Source of the DNA: an uncultured Oscillospiraceae bacterium
Lineage (GTDB): Bacteria > Bacillota > Clostridia > Oscillospirales > Oscillospiraceae
Assembly: GCA_910587345.1 (NCBI GenBank)
Contig: CAJUKH010000009.1
Coordinates: 1 to 9,568, forward strand
Length of the DNA: 9,568 nt
Direction of reading: 5' to 3'
Shown here: piece after piece, positions 1 through 5,310 of the stretch
How positions within the stretch are numbered: position 1 is the stretch's first letter
How the letters are laid out: each line of letters begins with the position of its first letter
Translations under genes and position numbers: made by a program
Notes under the pieces: model-generated
The model's database searches: none
The model's input: only the letters and a program-made list of their open reading frames with translations
What the model was told of the DNA's origin: nothing

Positions 1-95
1 ACATCCTCGGCGGTGGTGTTGCGCTCCAGAACGGCCATCATCAGGTCAAACATGGAGGGGTGTACGTTCAATTTGACATTCGGTAATTGTGCCAT
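1..95 (-). CDS. N-terminus of an uncharacterised conserved protein (partial, runs off the left edge)
   Basis: Only the first 31 codons are in the window, beginning MAQLPNVKLNVHPSMFDLMM and ending ERNTTAED. The ATG at 95-93 follows an AGGAG Shine-Dalgarno sequence whose first bases are part of the TAG stop of the upstream gene (103-105), leaving 4 bases before the ATG. The gap between the two genes is 7 bases, so it belongs to the same operon. The fragment has no signal peptide and no recognisable catalytic motif. It resembles, from memory, short hypothetical proteins that accompany the neighbouring gene in Tn1549-type elements. No function is assigned. That it is a gene is well supported by the start, ribosome site and spacing; its length and role cannot be judged. 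Confidence 0.75.
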   Translation of the reverse strand, partial: MAQLPNVKLNVHPSMFDLMMAVLERNTTAED

Positions 96-102
96 GATGC
101 TC

Positions 103-657
103 CTACCTTTCCACGGACACAGCCTGCCGCCCACGCTGGGGGAAGTCCCAGCCGTAGACCTTGCCGATCTCGTCACCCAGCCTGCGGGTGATCCTGGTAA
201 TATCGGCGCGGGTCGCTGTTCCGTTATACAGTTTTTCTTTCAGCAGGTCGATTTGCGATTCCGACACTCCAGGCTTGTAGGTTCGGTAAAGCAGGTGATT
301 GGTGCCGTCATGGTGGATGGCGTCACAGCGCAGGTCGCCCAGCCTGTCAACGTACCAGGTGGCAAAATCGGTGTCCCGGTCGCCGTAAAGGCAGTCCCGG
401 ATATTGCCGCTGGCAATCTCCTTGTAGCCCATGTGCCGCCCTGTCCAAAGGCCCAGGTCGGCAATAATCAGGATGGGCTGGTCAAGCTGGATGTTCAGAT
501 TAGCCCGCTCATCGTCCAGATAGCCGGTGTTGATTTCGTGCATCAGCATCATGCGTTCGTCCTCGGTCAATTCCGGGTAGTCAGCCTCCAGATCGGCCCG
601 CCAATCCTCATAGTCCAGGTCAAAGTCGCTCCAAATACGGTGCTTCTGCTCGGTCAT
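103..657 (-). CDS. Conserved hypothetical protein of ICE accessory type, 184 aa
   Basis: The start codon overlaps the stop of the preceding gene as ATGA (654-657), and a GGGGTGA sequence lies just upstream, so translation is probably coupled to P1. The protein is soluble and acidic at its N-terminus (IWSDFDLDYEDWRADLEADY, about residues 8-27). A central block follows (NIQLDQPILIIADLGLWTGR, about 54-73), then a stretch rich in charged and aromatic residues with TWYVDRLGDLR and AIHHDGTNHLLYR. The C-terminal part is predicted to be helical and basic (DLLKEKLYNGTATRADITRI). There is no signal peptide, membrane segment or known enzyme motif. From memory, near-identical hypothetical proteins occur in Tn1549-like conjugative elements of gut Clostridia, which supports the gene call but gives no function. 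Confidence 0.88.
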   Translation of the reverse strand: MTEQKHRIWSDFDLDYEDWRADLEADYPELTEDERMMLMHEINTGYLDDERANLNIQLDQPILIIADLGLWTGRHMGYKEIASGNIRDCLYGDRDTDFATWYVDRLGDLRCDAIHHDGTNHLLYRTYKPGVSESQIDLLKEKLYNGTATRADITRITRRLGDEIGKVYGWDFPQRGRQAVSVER

Positions 658-1598
658 CTGGCGTCACCCCTGTCCCGGTGCCTGGGCTTGATGGGCTGGC
701 CCTGCTCGTCATAGTTCTTCGGGTCGGCGGTGGGGTCGGCCCAGCCCCGCATGGCCCCGGCCAGCATCGCCGCCGCCTGCGCCTTGGTAACGCCCAACTC
801 ACCGTTCAACTCGTCAACGAGTTTCTGGCTGGTGCGGCCCTTTGTCACATAGGACGCAGAACGGTAGCCGTCAAAGCCCCGCTCAAACATCACGATGGCC
901 CGCTTTTCGGGCACCTTACCGTAGCATACAAACGGCAGCGAACTTCGGAGGGGGATAACGGAGTTACCGTTCCGCTCCATGATTTCGGCAAACTGGCAGA
1001 TATGGTAGAGTTCGCTGCCAATTTCAACGTGGCAGTCATCGATATAGCGGCATACCCGGTCAAACATTTGCCCATCAAACCGCCTGATTCGCACCTTGTC
1101 GCCGTCTGCGATCCTGAACTTTTCCTTATAGTGCGGGGTGATGAAGCGGATGCCTTTTTCAGCGTATTTCATGTGGCTGTCAAGCCAGTCCCGGCGATAG
1201 CAGCAGATGGATAGATTTTCCTCCCCTTTGCAGGGATTCAGCCTTATCAGGTAAGAATACTGCGCCGTGTCTGCCCGGAAGCCAAACGCAAAACCGTTGT
1301 TGAAGCCGCTCTCCGGGTGCGTCTGGCAGAAATCCCGCAGGGCATCGCTGTCTTTCAGAAAGCCGCCGTACTGTTCGTCATGAATGAGGGCATCCATAAC
1401 GCCTGCTAACTCCTGCTGAAATTCCTCGGTGTTCAGACCTTCCCGGCCACTGCTCCATTTAGGGAAAGCACCTTTGCCGTCCTCGCTCATTCCAGTCTGA
1501 AAGCAACCGATATACCCGGTCTGGCCCTCTATCTGCATACTCTGACTGGCGGTGTAAAGCCGCTCCGCTGGGGTGGCGGTGCGAAACGTCAATTCCAT
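654..1598 (-). CDS. P1: uncharacterised ICE-type protein, 314 aa, paralogue of the gene at 3167-4114
   Basis: Start chosen at the ATG 1598-1596 (MELTFRTATPAERL). It lies 10 bases after AAAAGGAG and matches the N-terminus and length (315 aa) of paralogue P2. The GTG at 1607, which would add three residues, sits one base from the Shine-Dalgarno and is unlikely. Blocks shared with P2 are ATPAERL; FRADT..YSYLIR; YRRD.LD.HMK.AEKGIRFITP; KEKFR.ADGD.VRI; RYIDDCH.EIG...YHI..FAE; and a nearly identical C-terminal tail with AQAAAMLAGAM and ADPKNYDEQGQPIKP. It is soluble, with no signal peptide, membrane helix or enzyme motif I recognise. The Shine-Dalgarno lies inside the last codons of the methyltransferase N-half gene, and the stop overlaps the next start (ATGA), so it is coupled on both sides. 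Function unknown; co-occurrence with the methyltransferase suggests, but does not show, a related role. Confidence 0.9.
   Translation of the reverse strand: MELTFRTATPAERLYTASQSMQIEGQTGYIGCFQTGMSEDGKGAFPKWSSGREGLNTEEFQQELAGVMDALIHDEQYGGFLKDSDALRDFCQTHPESGFNNGFAFGFRADTAQYSYLIRLNPCKGEENLSICCYRRDWLDSHMKYAEKGIRFITPHYKEKFRIADGDKVRIRRFDGQMFDRVCRYIDDCHVEIGSELYHICQFAEIMERNGNSVIPLRSSLPFVCYGKVPEKRAIVMFERGFDGYRSASYVTKGRTSQKLVDELNGELGVTKAQAAAMLAGAMRGWADPTADPKNYDEQGQPIKPRHRDRGDAR
683..788. repeat. 106-bp direct repeat, copy A (3' end of P1)
   Basis: This block aligns without gaps to 3196-3301, with 94 of 106 bases identical by hand count, including a 25-base identical run at its left end. It encodes the shared C-terminal tail of P1. 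The level of identity is higher than over the rest of the two genes. The two copies are in the same orientation about 2.5 kb apart and bracket the methyltransferase pair. Confidence 0.85.
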
Positions 1599-1603
1599 CA
1601 ATG

Positions 1604-1804
1604 TCACACTCCTTTTACTTGCTCAAAAAAAGACCACCATTCATCCTCCCGCACCTGAAAAGCGTCGCCTAATTGGATGGTGTCGGGGAAGTTTGTTTGG
1701 GTGGTCTTTATGGCGTATTTGTCGATCTCGGTGGCGTAGTAGCGGAGGATGGTGGCCCCCAGCTTATCCAGGGCCAGGTGGCCGCAGCTCATGCCATCAT
1801 ACAT
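1604..1804 (-). CDS. C5-cytosine DNA methyltransferase, N-terminal (AdoMet-binding) half, motifs I-III, as a separate gene
   Basis: The 66-aa product carries only the first motifs of a Dcm-type C5 methyltransferase: motif I, YDGMSCG (residues 2-8), the AdoMet-binding loop; motif II, ATEIDKYA (24-31), with the ribose-binding acidic residue E26; and motif III, IQLGDA (43-48). It stops where a normal enzyme would run into motif IV (GGSPC), and motif IV is instead at the start of the upstream gene. The ATG at 1804-1802 overlaps the upstream stop in ATGTATGA; a GGAAG Shine-Dalgarno lies 9 bases upstream. A TTG at 1810 would add two residues. Alone it has no catalytic cysteine and can only work with the product of 1797-3080. 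The TGA stop at 1604-1606 lies 5 bases before the next gene's ATG. Recognition of the motifs is secure; function as a two-chain enzyme is inference. Confidence 0.85.
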   Translation of the reverse strand: MYDGMSCGHLALDKLGATILRYYATEIDKYAIKTTQTNFPDTIQLGDAFQVREDEWWSFFEQVKGV

Positions 1805-3080
1805 GGACAAGCACTTCCAGCGGTTCGGTGGTGATGCCGGGACAGTAGGACAGGATGTGGGCGATCACGTCCACCGTCCAGCCGTTGCCCAGCATTTTAT
1901 ACGCCTGGGTATCGCTGACCGGGAACACAAAGCCCTCCGGCACGGTCTGGAGCCGCATACACTCCCGCACCGTCAGCTTGCGGATGATATAGTAGCCGTC
2001 CATCAGCTTGATTGGGTACTGCTGGCCCTTTATTGTGATCTGGCCGTCCCGAACTTCGTAGATGGGCCTGTCCAGCGTTCCGCAATACTGATAATACTGG
2101 CAGGAGGTGGTCAGGCAATTCGCCTTTTCCCGCATGGCGCGGCCCCTGCGGGTCTTGCTGTTGGGCATGGTCAAGTCAACACATTCGCCGGGGAGAATAT
2201 CGGTGTATCCTTTGGCGGTGGCCTCTGCCACACGCAGGGCGGGACAGTCGGTGGGGACAGTATAAAGCCCGGTTTTCGCCCCGGCCCCGCCGCCGTTTCC
2301 GCACAGGGTCTTGCTCTTGCCGTCCGCTGAATATACCCGGTGGCCCTGCCCCTCGGAGCCAGTGCTGCTCTCTATGGTGCCTACACGGACAGGGAACATG
2401 GGGATATGCCCGCCGCCCATACCCGCCGATGCGGTCAGACAGGGGACTTTCCCGCCCGCATCGAACACGCCCCAGCGGGTATGCTGGCCGTAAAGACCGC
2501 CCAGCCGGTTGACGCTGACCGCTTCGGCCACACAGGTTTTGCGGTCAATGGTGTTGCCCACCATATTGCGGATGCCGTCTTTATAATAGGTGGCCCGCAG
2601 GCATTGGGCCTTGCCATCGGCGGTAACATTCACCGGCTCTATCGCCATAGGTGCAGGGAAGTGCCCGCCGTCCAGGGCGTTTACGGCGCTGGCCCTGCTG
2701 TAATTTGCTTTCAGCGTGTAGCCCTTTTCATGGAGCGGCAGGCCGCTTTCCAGAATGTCCAACAGGATAAGCCCACGATCTTCTGGCAGCTCCACGCCGG
2801 GGATATTCGTCCAGTAGAGCCGCTGACGGCTTTGGGCGGACACAAGGGCGGAGTTTATCAAAAGCGGTTCCACGCCCAGCTCCGCCGTGATCTGTGCCCG
2901 TATCGCCGGGGCCATGCTCTTGTTGTTTTCGTATAAATAGAAGTCCGGCCCATACCGCTCCCTGGCGATCAGGTAGTTGCGAAACAGCTCCCAGCCCAGG
3001 CCCTCCGGCTTTGTTTCCCGGTTCCGGGTCTGTGCGATGCTCCAATGGGTGCAGGGGGAGCCGCCCAGCAGAAGTTTCAT
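1797..3080 (-). CDS. C5-cytosine DNA methyltransferase, catalytic and target-recognition half, motifs IV-X
   Basis: The 427-aa product starts directly with motif IV: MKLLLGGSPCTHWS, with catalytic Cys10 in the PC dipeptide. Motif VI is YENN (E51 would protonate the cytosine). Motif VIII is SAQSRQRLYW (81-90). A long variable target-recognition region follows (about 150-340). Motif IX is RKLTVRECMRLQ (367-378), and motif X is KMLGNGWTVDVI (395-406). Motifs I-III are absent here and lie in the next gene, which overlaps this one by 8 bases in another frame. The expected role is AdoMet-dependent 5-methylation of cytosine in a sequence not predictable from here. No restriction endonuclease is visible, so it is probably a solitary modification enzyme, perhaps protecting the element from host restriction. 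The start is an ATG 11 bases after GGGAG; a terminator-like hairpin lies just upstream. Family confident; activity requires the partner chain. Confidence 0.92.
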   Translation of the reverse strand: MKLLLGGSPCTHWSIAQTRNRETKPEGLGWELFRNYLIARERYGPDFYLYENNKSMAPAIRAQITAELGVEPLLINSALVSAQSRQRLYWTNIPGVELPEDRGLILLDILESGLPLHEKGYTLKANYSRASAVNALDGGHFPAPMAIEPVNVTADGKAQCLRATYYKDGIRNMVGNTIDRKTCVAEAVSVNRLGGLYGQHTRWGVFDAGGKVPCLTASAGMGGGHIPMFPVRVGTIESSTGSEGQGHRVYSADGKSKTLCGNGGGAGAKTGLYTVPTDCPALRVAEATAKGYTDILPGECVDLTMPNSKTRRGRAMREKANCLTTSCQYYQYCGTLDRPIYEVRDGQITIKGQQYPIKLMDGYYIIRKLTVRECMRLQTVPEGFVFPVSDTQAYKMLGNGWTVDVIAHILSYCPGITTEPLEVLVHV

Positions 3081-3098
3081 CTATTATCACGCTCCCTC

Positions 3099-3137
3099 AA
3101 ATGAAAAACGGCATCCAGTTCATTCACTGGAAGCCGT
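3099..3137 (-). terminator. Intrinsic terminator-like hairpin ahead of the methyltransferase genes
   Basis: Read on the minus strand, ACGGCTTCCAGT (3137-3126), a six-base loop GAATGA, and ACTGGATGCCGT (3119-3108) form a 12-bp stem with one T-T mismatch. It is followed at once by TTTTCATTT. This is a good rho-independent terminator shape, located 28 bases after the stop of P2. No promoter is visible between it and the methyltransferase start at 3080, so it would act as an attenuator on genes from 3080 downward rather than as a clean operon end. Confidence 0.65.
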
Positions 3138-3163
3138 CTTTGCCGGTTTTAGTTCAAAGGCTT
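3131..3163 (-). promoter_or_regulatory. Possible antiterminator stem competing with the terminator
   Basis: On the minus strand AAGCC-TTTG (3163-3155) can pair with CAAA-GAC-GGCTT (3142-3131), giving nine base pairs with a three-base bulge and a 12-base loop. The 3' arm covers GGC-TT of the terminator's 5' arm, so the two folds are mutually exclusive. The 5' arm starts three bases after the P2 stop codon and would be covered by a ribosome ending translation there. This is a folding inference by eye only. Confidence 0.35.
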
Positions 3164-3166
3164 TTT

Positions 3167-4114
3167 TCACCGGGCGTCGCCCCGGTCATGGTGCTTGGGC
3201 TTGATGGGCTGGCCCTGCTCATCATAGTTTTTGGGGTCGGCGGCGGGGACTTCCCAACCGAACATGGCCCCGGCCAGCATCGCCGCTGCCTGCGCCTTGG
3301 TGACGTTGATCTGTTCGTTGTACTCGTCCACGATGGTCTGGGCGTGGGCACGGTCATGACCGTATTTGCCGGTGTGAAAATAGCCGTCCTCTCCGTGCTT
3401 GATGGTGATGATCTCGTCGCCGCTGGGCAGCACAGCATAGCACTTTTCCGGCAAGCCCAGACGTATGGGAATAACCTTGCTGTTACTGTCTTTCATCCAT
3501 TCCGCAAACTCTCGGATATGGTAAAAGCTGCCGCCGATTTCAGCGTGGCAATCGTCGATATACCGGGCCATGCGGTCACGGCTCGCACCCTCGCTGGTGG
3601 TGATACGCACCATATCGCCGTCCGCCACCCTGAACTTTTCCTTGCCGTCCGGGGTGATGAAGCGGATGCCCTTTTCAGCCTGTTTCATGTGCCGGTCAAG
3701 GCAGTCCCGGCGATAGGGATAAATATGAACATGATTATCCTCCCCAGCCGGGGTACAGCGTATCAGATAGGAATAGTCACGGGTGTCGGCCCGAAACGCA
3801 TATTCGTAGCCGTTGCGGAAACTTCCTTGCGAGTGGTCGAGGCAGTAGACGATCATTGTGGCCCGGTTTTTCAGCACATGGCCGTACCGCTCATCAAAGC
3901 GGAGCATATCAAGCACCGTGTCAAACTCGGCCTTAAACTCCGGCGTCTTTTCAGAACGTACAAGAGTTTCCCAACTGTGGAGGAAGATAGAGCCGCTGTT
4001 GTCCAGCTCGCCCCATAAATAGCCCGGATTCCCGCACCGCTCACTGATCTGCGCACTCTGTTCATAGGCAAAAAGCCGCTCCGCTGGGGTGGCGGGCCGC
4101 AGGGTCATATCCAT
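3167..4114 (-). CDS. P2: uncharacterised ICE-type protein, 315 aa, paralogue of P1
   Basis: The ATG (4114-4112) shares one base with the TAA of the upstream gene (TAATG) and follows AAGGAG by 11 bases, so it is coupled to that gene. N-terminal MDMTLRPATPAERL matches P1. The central conserved part holds AFRADTRDYSYLIR, YRRDCLDRHMKQAEKGIRFI and RYIDDCHAEIGGSFYHIREF. The C-terminal tail, from VTKAQAAAMLAGAM to DRGDAR, is nearly identical to P1 while the first 260 residues are clearly more diverged. The protein appears cytoplasmic, with no signal peptide, membrane segment or recognised catalytic motif. The sequence AAGGAGTGTGA is conserved upstream of both P1 and P2 starts, so the duplicated unit included the ribosome site. 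The gene is followed by the terminator-like hairpin and the methyltransferase pair. Function unknown; the family is, from memory, common in gut Clostridia ICEs. Confidence 0.9.
   Translation of the reverse strand: MDMTLRPATPAERLFAYEQSAQISERCGNPGYLWGELDNSGSIFLHSWETLVRSEKTPEFKAEFDTVLDMLRFDERYGHVLKNRATMIVYCLDHSQGSFRNGYEYAFRADTRDYSYLIRCTPAGEDNHVHIYPYRRDCLDRHMKQAEKGIRFITPDGKEKFRVADGDMVRITTSEGASRDRMARYIDDCHAEIGGSFYHIREFAEWMKDSNSKVIPIRLGLPEKCYAVLPSGDEIITIKHGEDGYFHTGKYGHDRAHAQTIVDEYNEQINVTKAQAAAMLAGAMFGWEVPAADPKNYDEQGQPIKPKHHDRGDAR
3196..3301. repeat. 106-bp direct repeat, copy B (3' end of P2)
   Basis: This is the partner of 683-788, lying in the 3' end of P2, with twelve differences over 106 bases and no gaps. 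Homologous exchange between the copies would remove both methyltransferase genes and leave one intact P-type gene. Confidence 0.85.
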
Positions 4115-4395
4115 TACCGCTCACACTCCTTATCCGGCTCCTTGGGCTGTCTTTCAGAAGCCCTCGCCCGCCGCTCCATCTGATACTCCAATTCCTCACT
4201 GGCACGGCCCAATAAGTCTTTCTTCGCTGCCAGGGGATCGGAGAAGTAGTGCCCCCAATAGTAGTAGTCCCCGCCCTTGCAGGCCCAGGTCACATACATG
4301 GGCATTTTGCCGTCCAACTTGCCAAATACAAATTCCGTTTCCCCAACCTGGATGGAGTCGGTGATAACGTAGCCTTCGTTTATTCTGGCGTCCAT
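4114..4395 (-). CDS. Small uncharacterised protein, 93 aa
   Basis: The ATG at 4395 lies one base after the TGA of the 207-aa gene and follows GGGAGG by 9 bases, giving tight coupling. The product begins MDARINEGYVITDSIQVGET, continues with EFVFGK, an aromatic core (YVTWACKGGDYYYWGHYFSD) and a helical, charged C-terminus (LLGRASEELEYQMERRARAS). The first 70 residues align with the N-terminal domain of the upstream 207-aa protein (GYVI..SIQVGETEFVFGK against DYVI..AFHIGDREIVLGE), so the two share a small domain. There is no signal peptide or membrane segment. Similar short proteins are, from memory, frequent in Tn1549-like elements. No function is assigned. Confidence 0.85.
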   Translation of the reverse strand: MDARINEGYVITDSIQVGETEFVFGKLDGKMPMYVTWACKGGDYYYWGHYFSDPLAAKKDLLGRASEELEYQMERRARASERQPKEPDKECER

Positions 4396-4396
4396 A

Positions 4397-5020
4397 TCAG
4401 CGGCCCTCCCTGTCTTTGGCTCTCTTTTCTGCCTGTCGCTCCTGTTGTAGACAAATCAGATAGTGCTTCGCCCACTTGGGCAGGTTTTCCGGCGCGATAA
4501 CGCCGAGGATGTCGCTCCGCTCAAAACGGGAAGTTTTGCCTGAGTACAACTGCGTACAGTAGCAGGCGGTGCCCCGGCTGTTTGGGGAAGCGCCAAAGCC
4601 CCCAGTGCATAACTGAAGCTGGCTGGTGGCTCGGCGGTATTCCGGGCGCAGTACCTCCGGCTTGATGACAACGATCTTGCCTTGGAGGTCGTGCTGGTAG
4701 TTGATTACCTCACATCCTTCGGCGGTGATAGGGGCATTGGGGATGCCCTGAATTTTGGGGCCGTTCAGGTAGATACGGGTTTTCTCCGCCTGTTCCGCCA
4801 CACGCTCACCAAACAGCCTCGCCAGTTCAGGATAGTCGTCGCTGACCATTACTTCGGTGTAGCCAGCCATCAGGCCGTTATTATCGCAGAACGCACACAT
4901 ATACCGCTCATTGCGCTCGGCTGCCGGATTTTCCCCCAGCACGATCTCACGGTCGCCAATATGAAACGCATGGATGATAACATAATCGCCCGCCATGCGT
5001 TTCTCCTTCTCTATGCTCAT
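4397..5020 (-). CDS. Uncharacterised two-domain protein, 207 aa
   Basis: The N-terminal domain (about residues 9-80: GDYVIIHAFHIGDREIVLGE, then YMCAFCDNNGLMAGYTEV and a helix) is homologous to the 93-aa protein encoded next. The C-terminal domain (about 95-190) has a distinctive cysteine- and glycine-containing core, QLQLCTGGFGASPNSRGTAC, followed by SRFERSDILGVIAPENLPKW and a basic helix. From memory, similar GGFGxSPxxxG segments occur in ICE accessory proteins of gut Clostridia, but I cannot name the family. Two starts are possible, each with a good Shine-Dalgarno: ATG 5020 (AAGGAGG, 7 bases) and ATG 4996 (AAGGAG, 6 bases; product MAGDYVI). The first gives the longer protein and is annotated. 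It heads the cluster 103-5020 and is followed one base later by the 93-aa gene. Probably cytoplasmic; function unknown. Confidence 0.85.
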   Translation of the reverse strand: MSIEKEKRMAGDYVIIHAFHIGDREIVLGENPAAERNERYMCAFCDNNGLMAGYTEVMVSDDYPELARLFGERVAEQAEKTRIYLNGPKIQGIPNAPITAEGCEVINYQHDLQGKIVVIKPEVLRPEYRRATSQLQLCTGGFGASPNSRGTACYCTQLYSGKTSRFERSDILGVIAPENLPKWAKHYLICLQQERQAEKRAKDREGR

Positions 5021-5040
5021 CTGATTCCCTCCTTGTCCAT
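5017..5040 (-). other. Possible 7-codon leader reading frame overlapping the 207-aa gene start
   Basis: ATG at 5040 opens MDKEGIR and ends in TGA, which overlaps the next ATG as ATGA (5017-5020). The frame contains the AAGGAGG of the following gene. It has no clear ribosome site of its own, so it may be chance. Confidence 0.2.
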
Positions 5041-5045
5041 AAATT

Positions 5046-5082
5046 TACGCCGCCCTGTGTCCGTCAGACAAAGAGCGGCGTA
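5046..5082 (-). terminator. GC-rich hairpin between the 52-aa and 207-aa genes
   Basis: The arms TACGCCGC (minus strand, 5082-5075) and GCGGCGTA (5053-5046) pair perfectly over 8 bp. Pairing continues inward to about 16 bp with a G-U pair and one mismatch around a loop near TGAC. It is followed by AAATTTATGG rather than a T run, so it is a weak intrinsic terminator at best. It could instead shape the leader of the 207-aa gene or protect an mRNA 3' end. The structure is clear; the role is not. Confidence 0.4.
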
Positions 5083-5096
5083 TGTAAGCGGTCGCC

Positions 5097-5255
5097 TTAT
5101 CCGCAGGCCATCAGTTTTATCAGAAGCTCGTTCACCGGCCCAGCGTCCCGGCCCTGGGCGGTCAGCTTGTTCCGCCAGTCCATCAGGTACTTTCTCACAA
5201 GCCGGTATTCCTTATCAGTCAGTTCAAGATAGACTTTCTTTTCCCGTTTGAACAT
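5097..5255 (-). CDS. Small uncharacterised protein, 52 aa
   Basis: The frame starts MFKREKKVYLELTDKEYRLV and ends LLIKLMACG, then TAA (5097-5099). The ATG (5255-5253) follows AAAGGAG by 9 bases. A sigma70-like promoter lies just upstream (5282-5310), so this gene may have its own transcript. The product is short, basic and predicted to be largely helical after a short extended N-terminus (KKVYLEL). From memory, similar 50-60-residue proteins starting K.REKK.Y..L...EY recur in Clostridia mobile elements without a known role. The strand-then-helices pattern would fit a small DNA-binding protein, and an inverted repeat covers its promoter and start codon, so autoregulation is conceivable. That is inference from context only. 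Confidence 0.8.
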   Translation of the reverse strand: MFKREKKVYLELTDKEYRLVRKYLMDWRNKLTAQGRDAGPVNELLIKLMACG

Positions 5256-5262
5256 TTGAAAC
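5245..5262. repeat. Inverted-repeat arm over the start codon of the 52-aa gene
   Basis: The 18 bases cgtttgaacatttgaaac match the reverse complement of 5304-5321 at 16 of 18 positions, with an uninterrupted 11-bp match. This arm contains the ATG (5253-5255) of the 52-aa gene. Confidence 0.6.
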
Positions 5263-5281
5263 AGCTCCTTTCTTCACCACC

Positions 5282-5310
5282 ATAGTACAAGAAAAAAGAA
5301 GCGGTTTCAA
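5282..5310 (-). promoter_or_regulatory. Sigma70-type promoter for the 52-aa gene
   Basis: On the minus strand TTGAAA (-35, 5310-5305; five of six consensus) and TACTAT (-10, 5287-5282; four of six) are separated by exactly 17 bases that include a T-rich run. Transcription would begin near 5275, about 20 bases before the ATG at 5255, leaving a very short leader with AAAGGAG in it. The -35 hexamer lies within one arm of the inverted repeat 5304-5321. Confidence 0.6.

Noticed and set aside
1599..1607. Upstream GTG (1607) or TTG (1601) as the start of P1
   Set aside because: The GTG is one base from the Shine-Dalgarno; the ATG at 1598 gives the N-terminus and length that match P2, although the TTG cannot be wholly excluded.
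1604..3080. Methyltransferase read as a broken pseudogene
   Set aside because: Each part has its own start and ribosome site, the parts overlap at stop and start, every motif is present once, and the order of parts cannot arise from a simple frameshift in a normal-order gene.
2894..4018. A 374-codon plus-strand open frame across P2 and the methyltransferase start
   Set aside because: It lies opposite two strongly supported genes, crosses their boundary and the terminator hairpin, and has no plausible product.
5291..5300. T-rich run (minus strand) as a terminator tail
   Set aside because: No stem precedes it directly; it lies in the 17-base spacer between the -35 and -10 boxes of the promoter.
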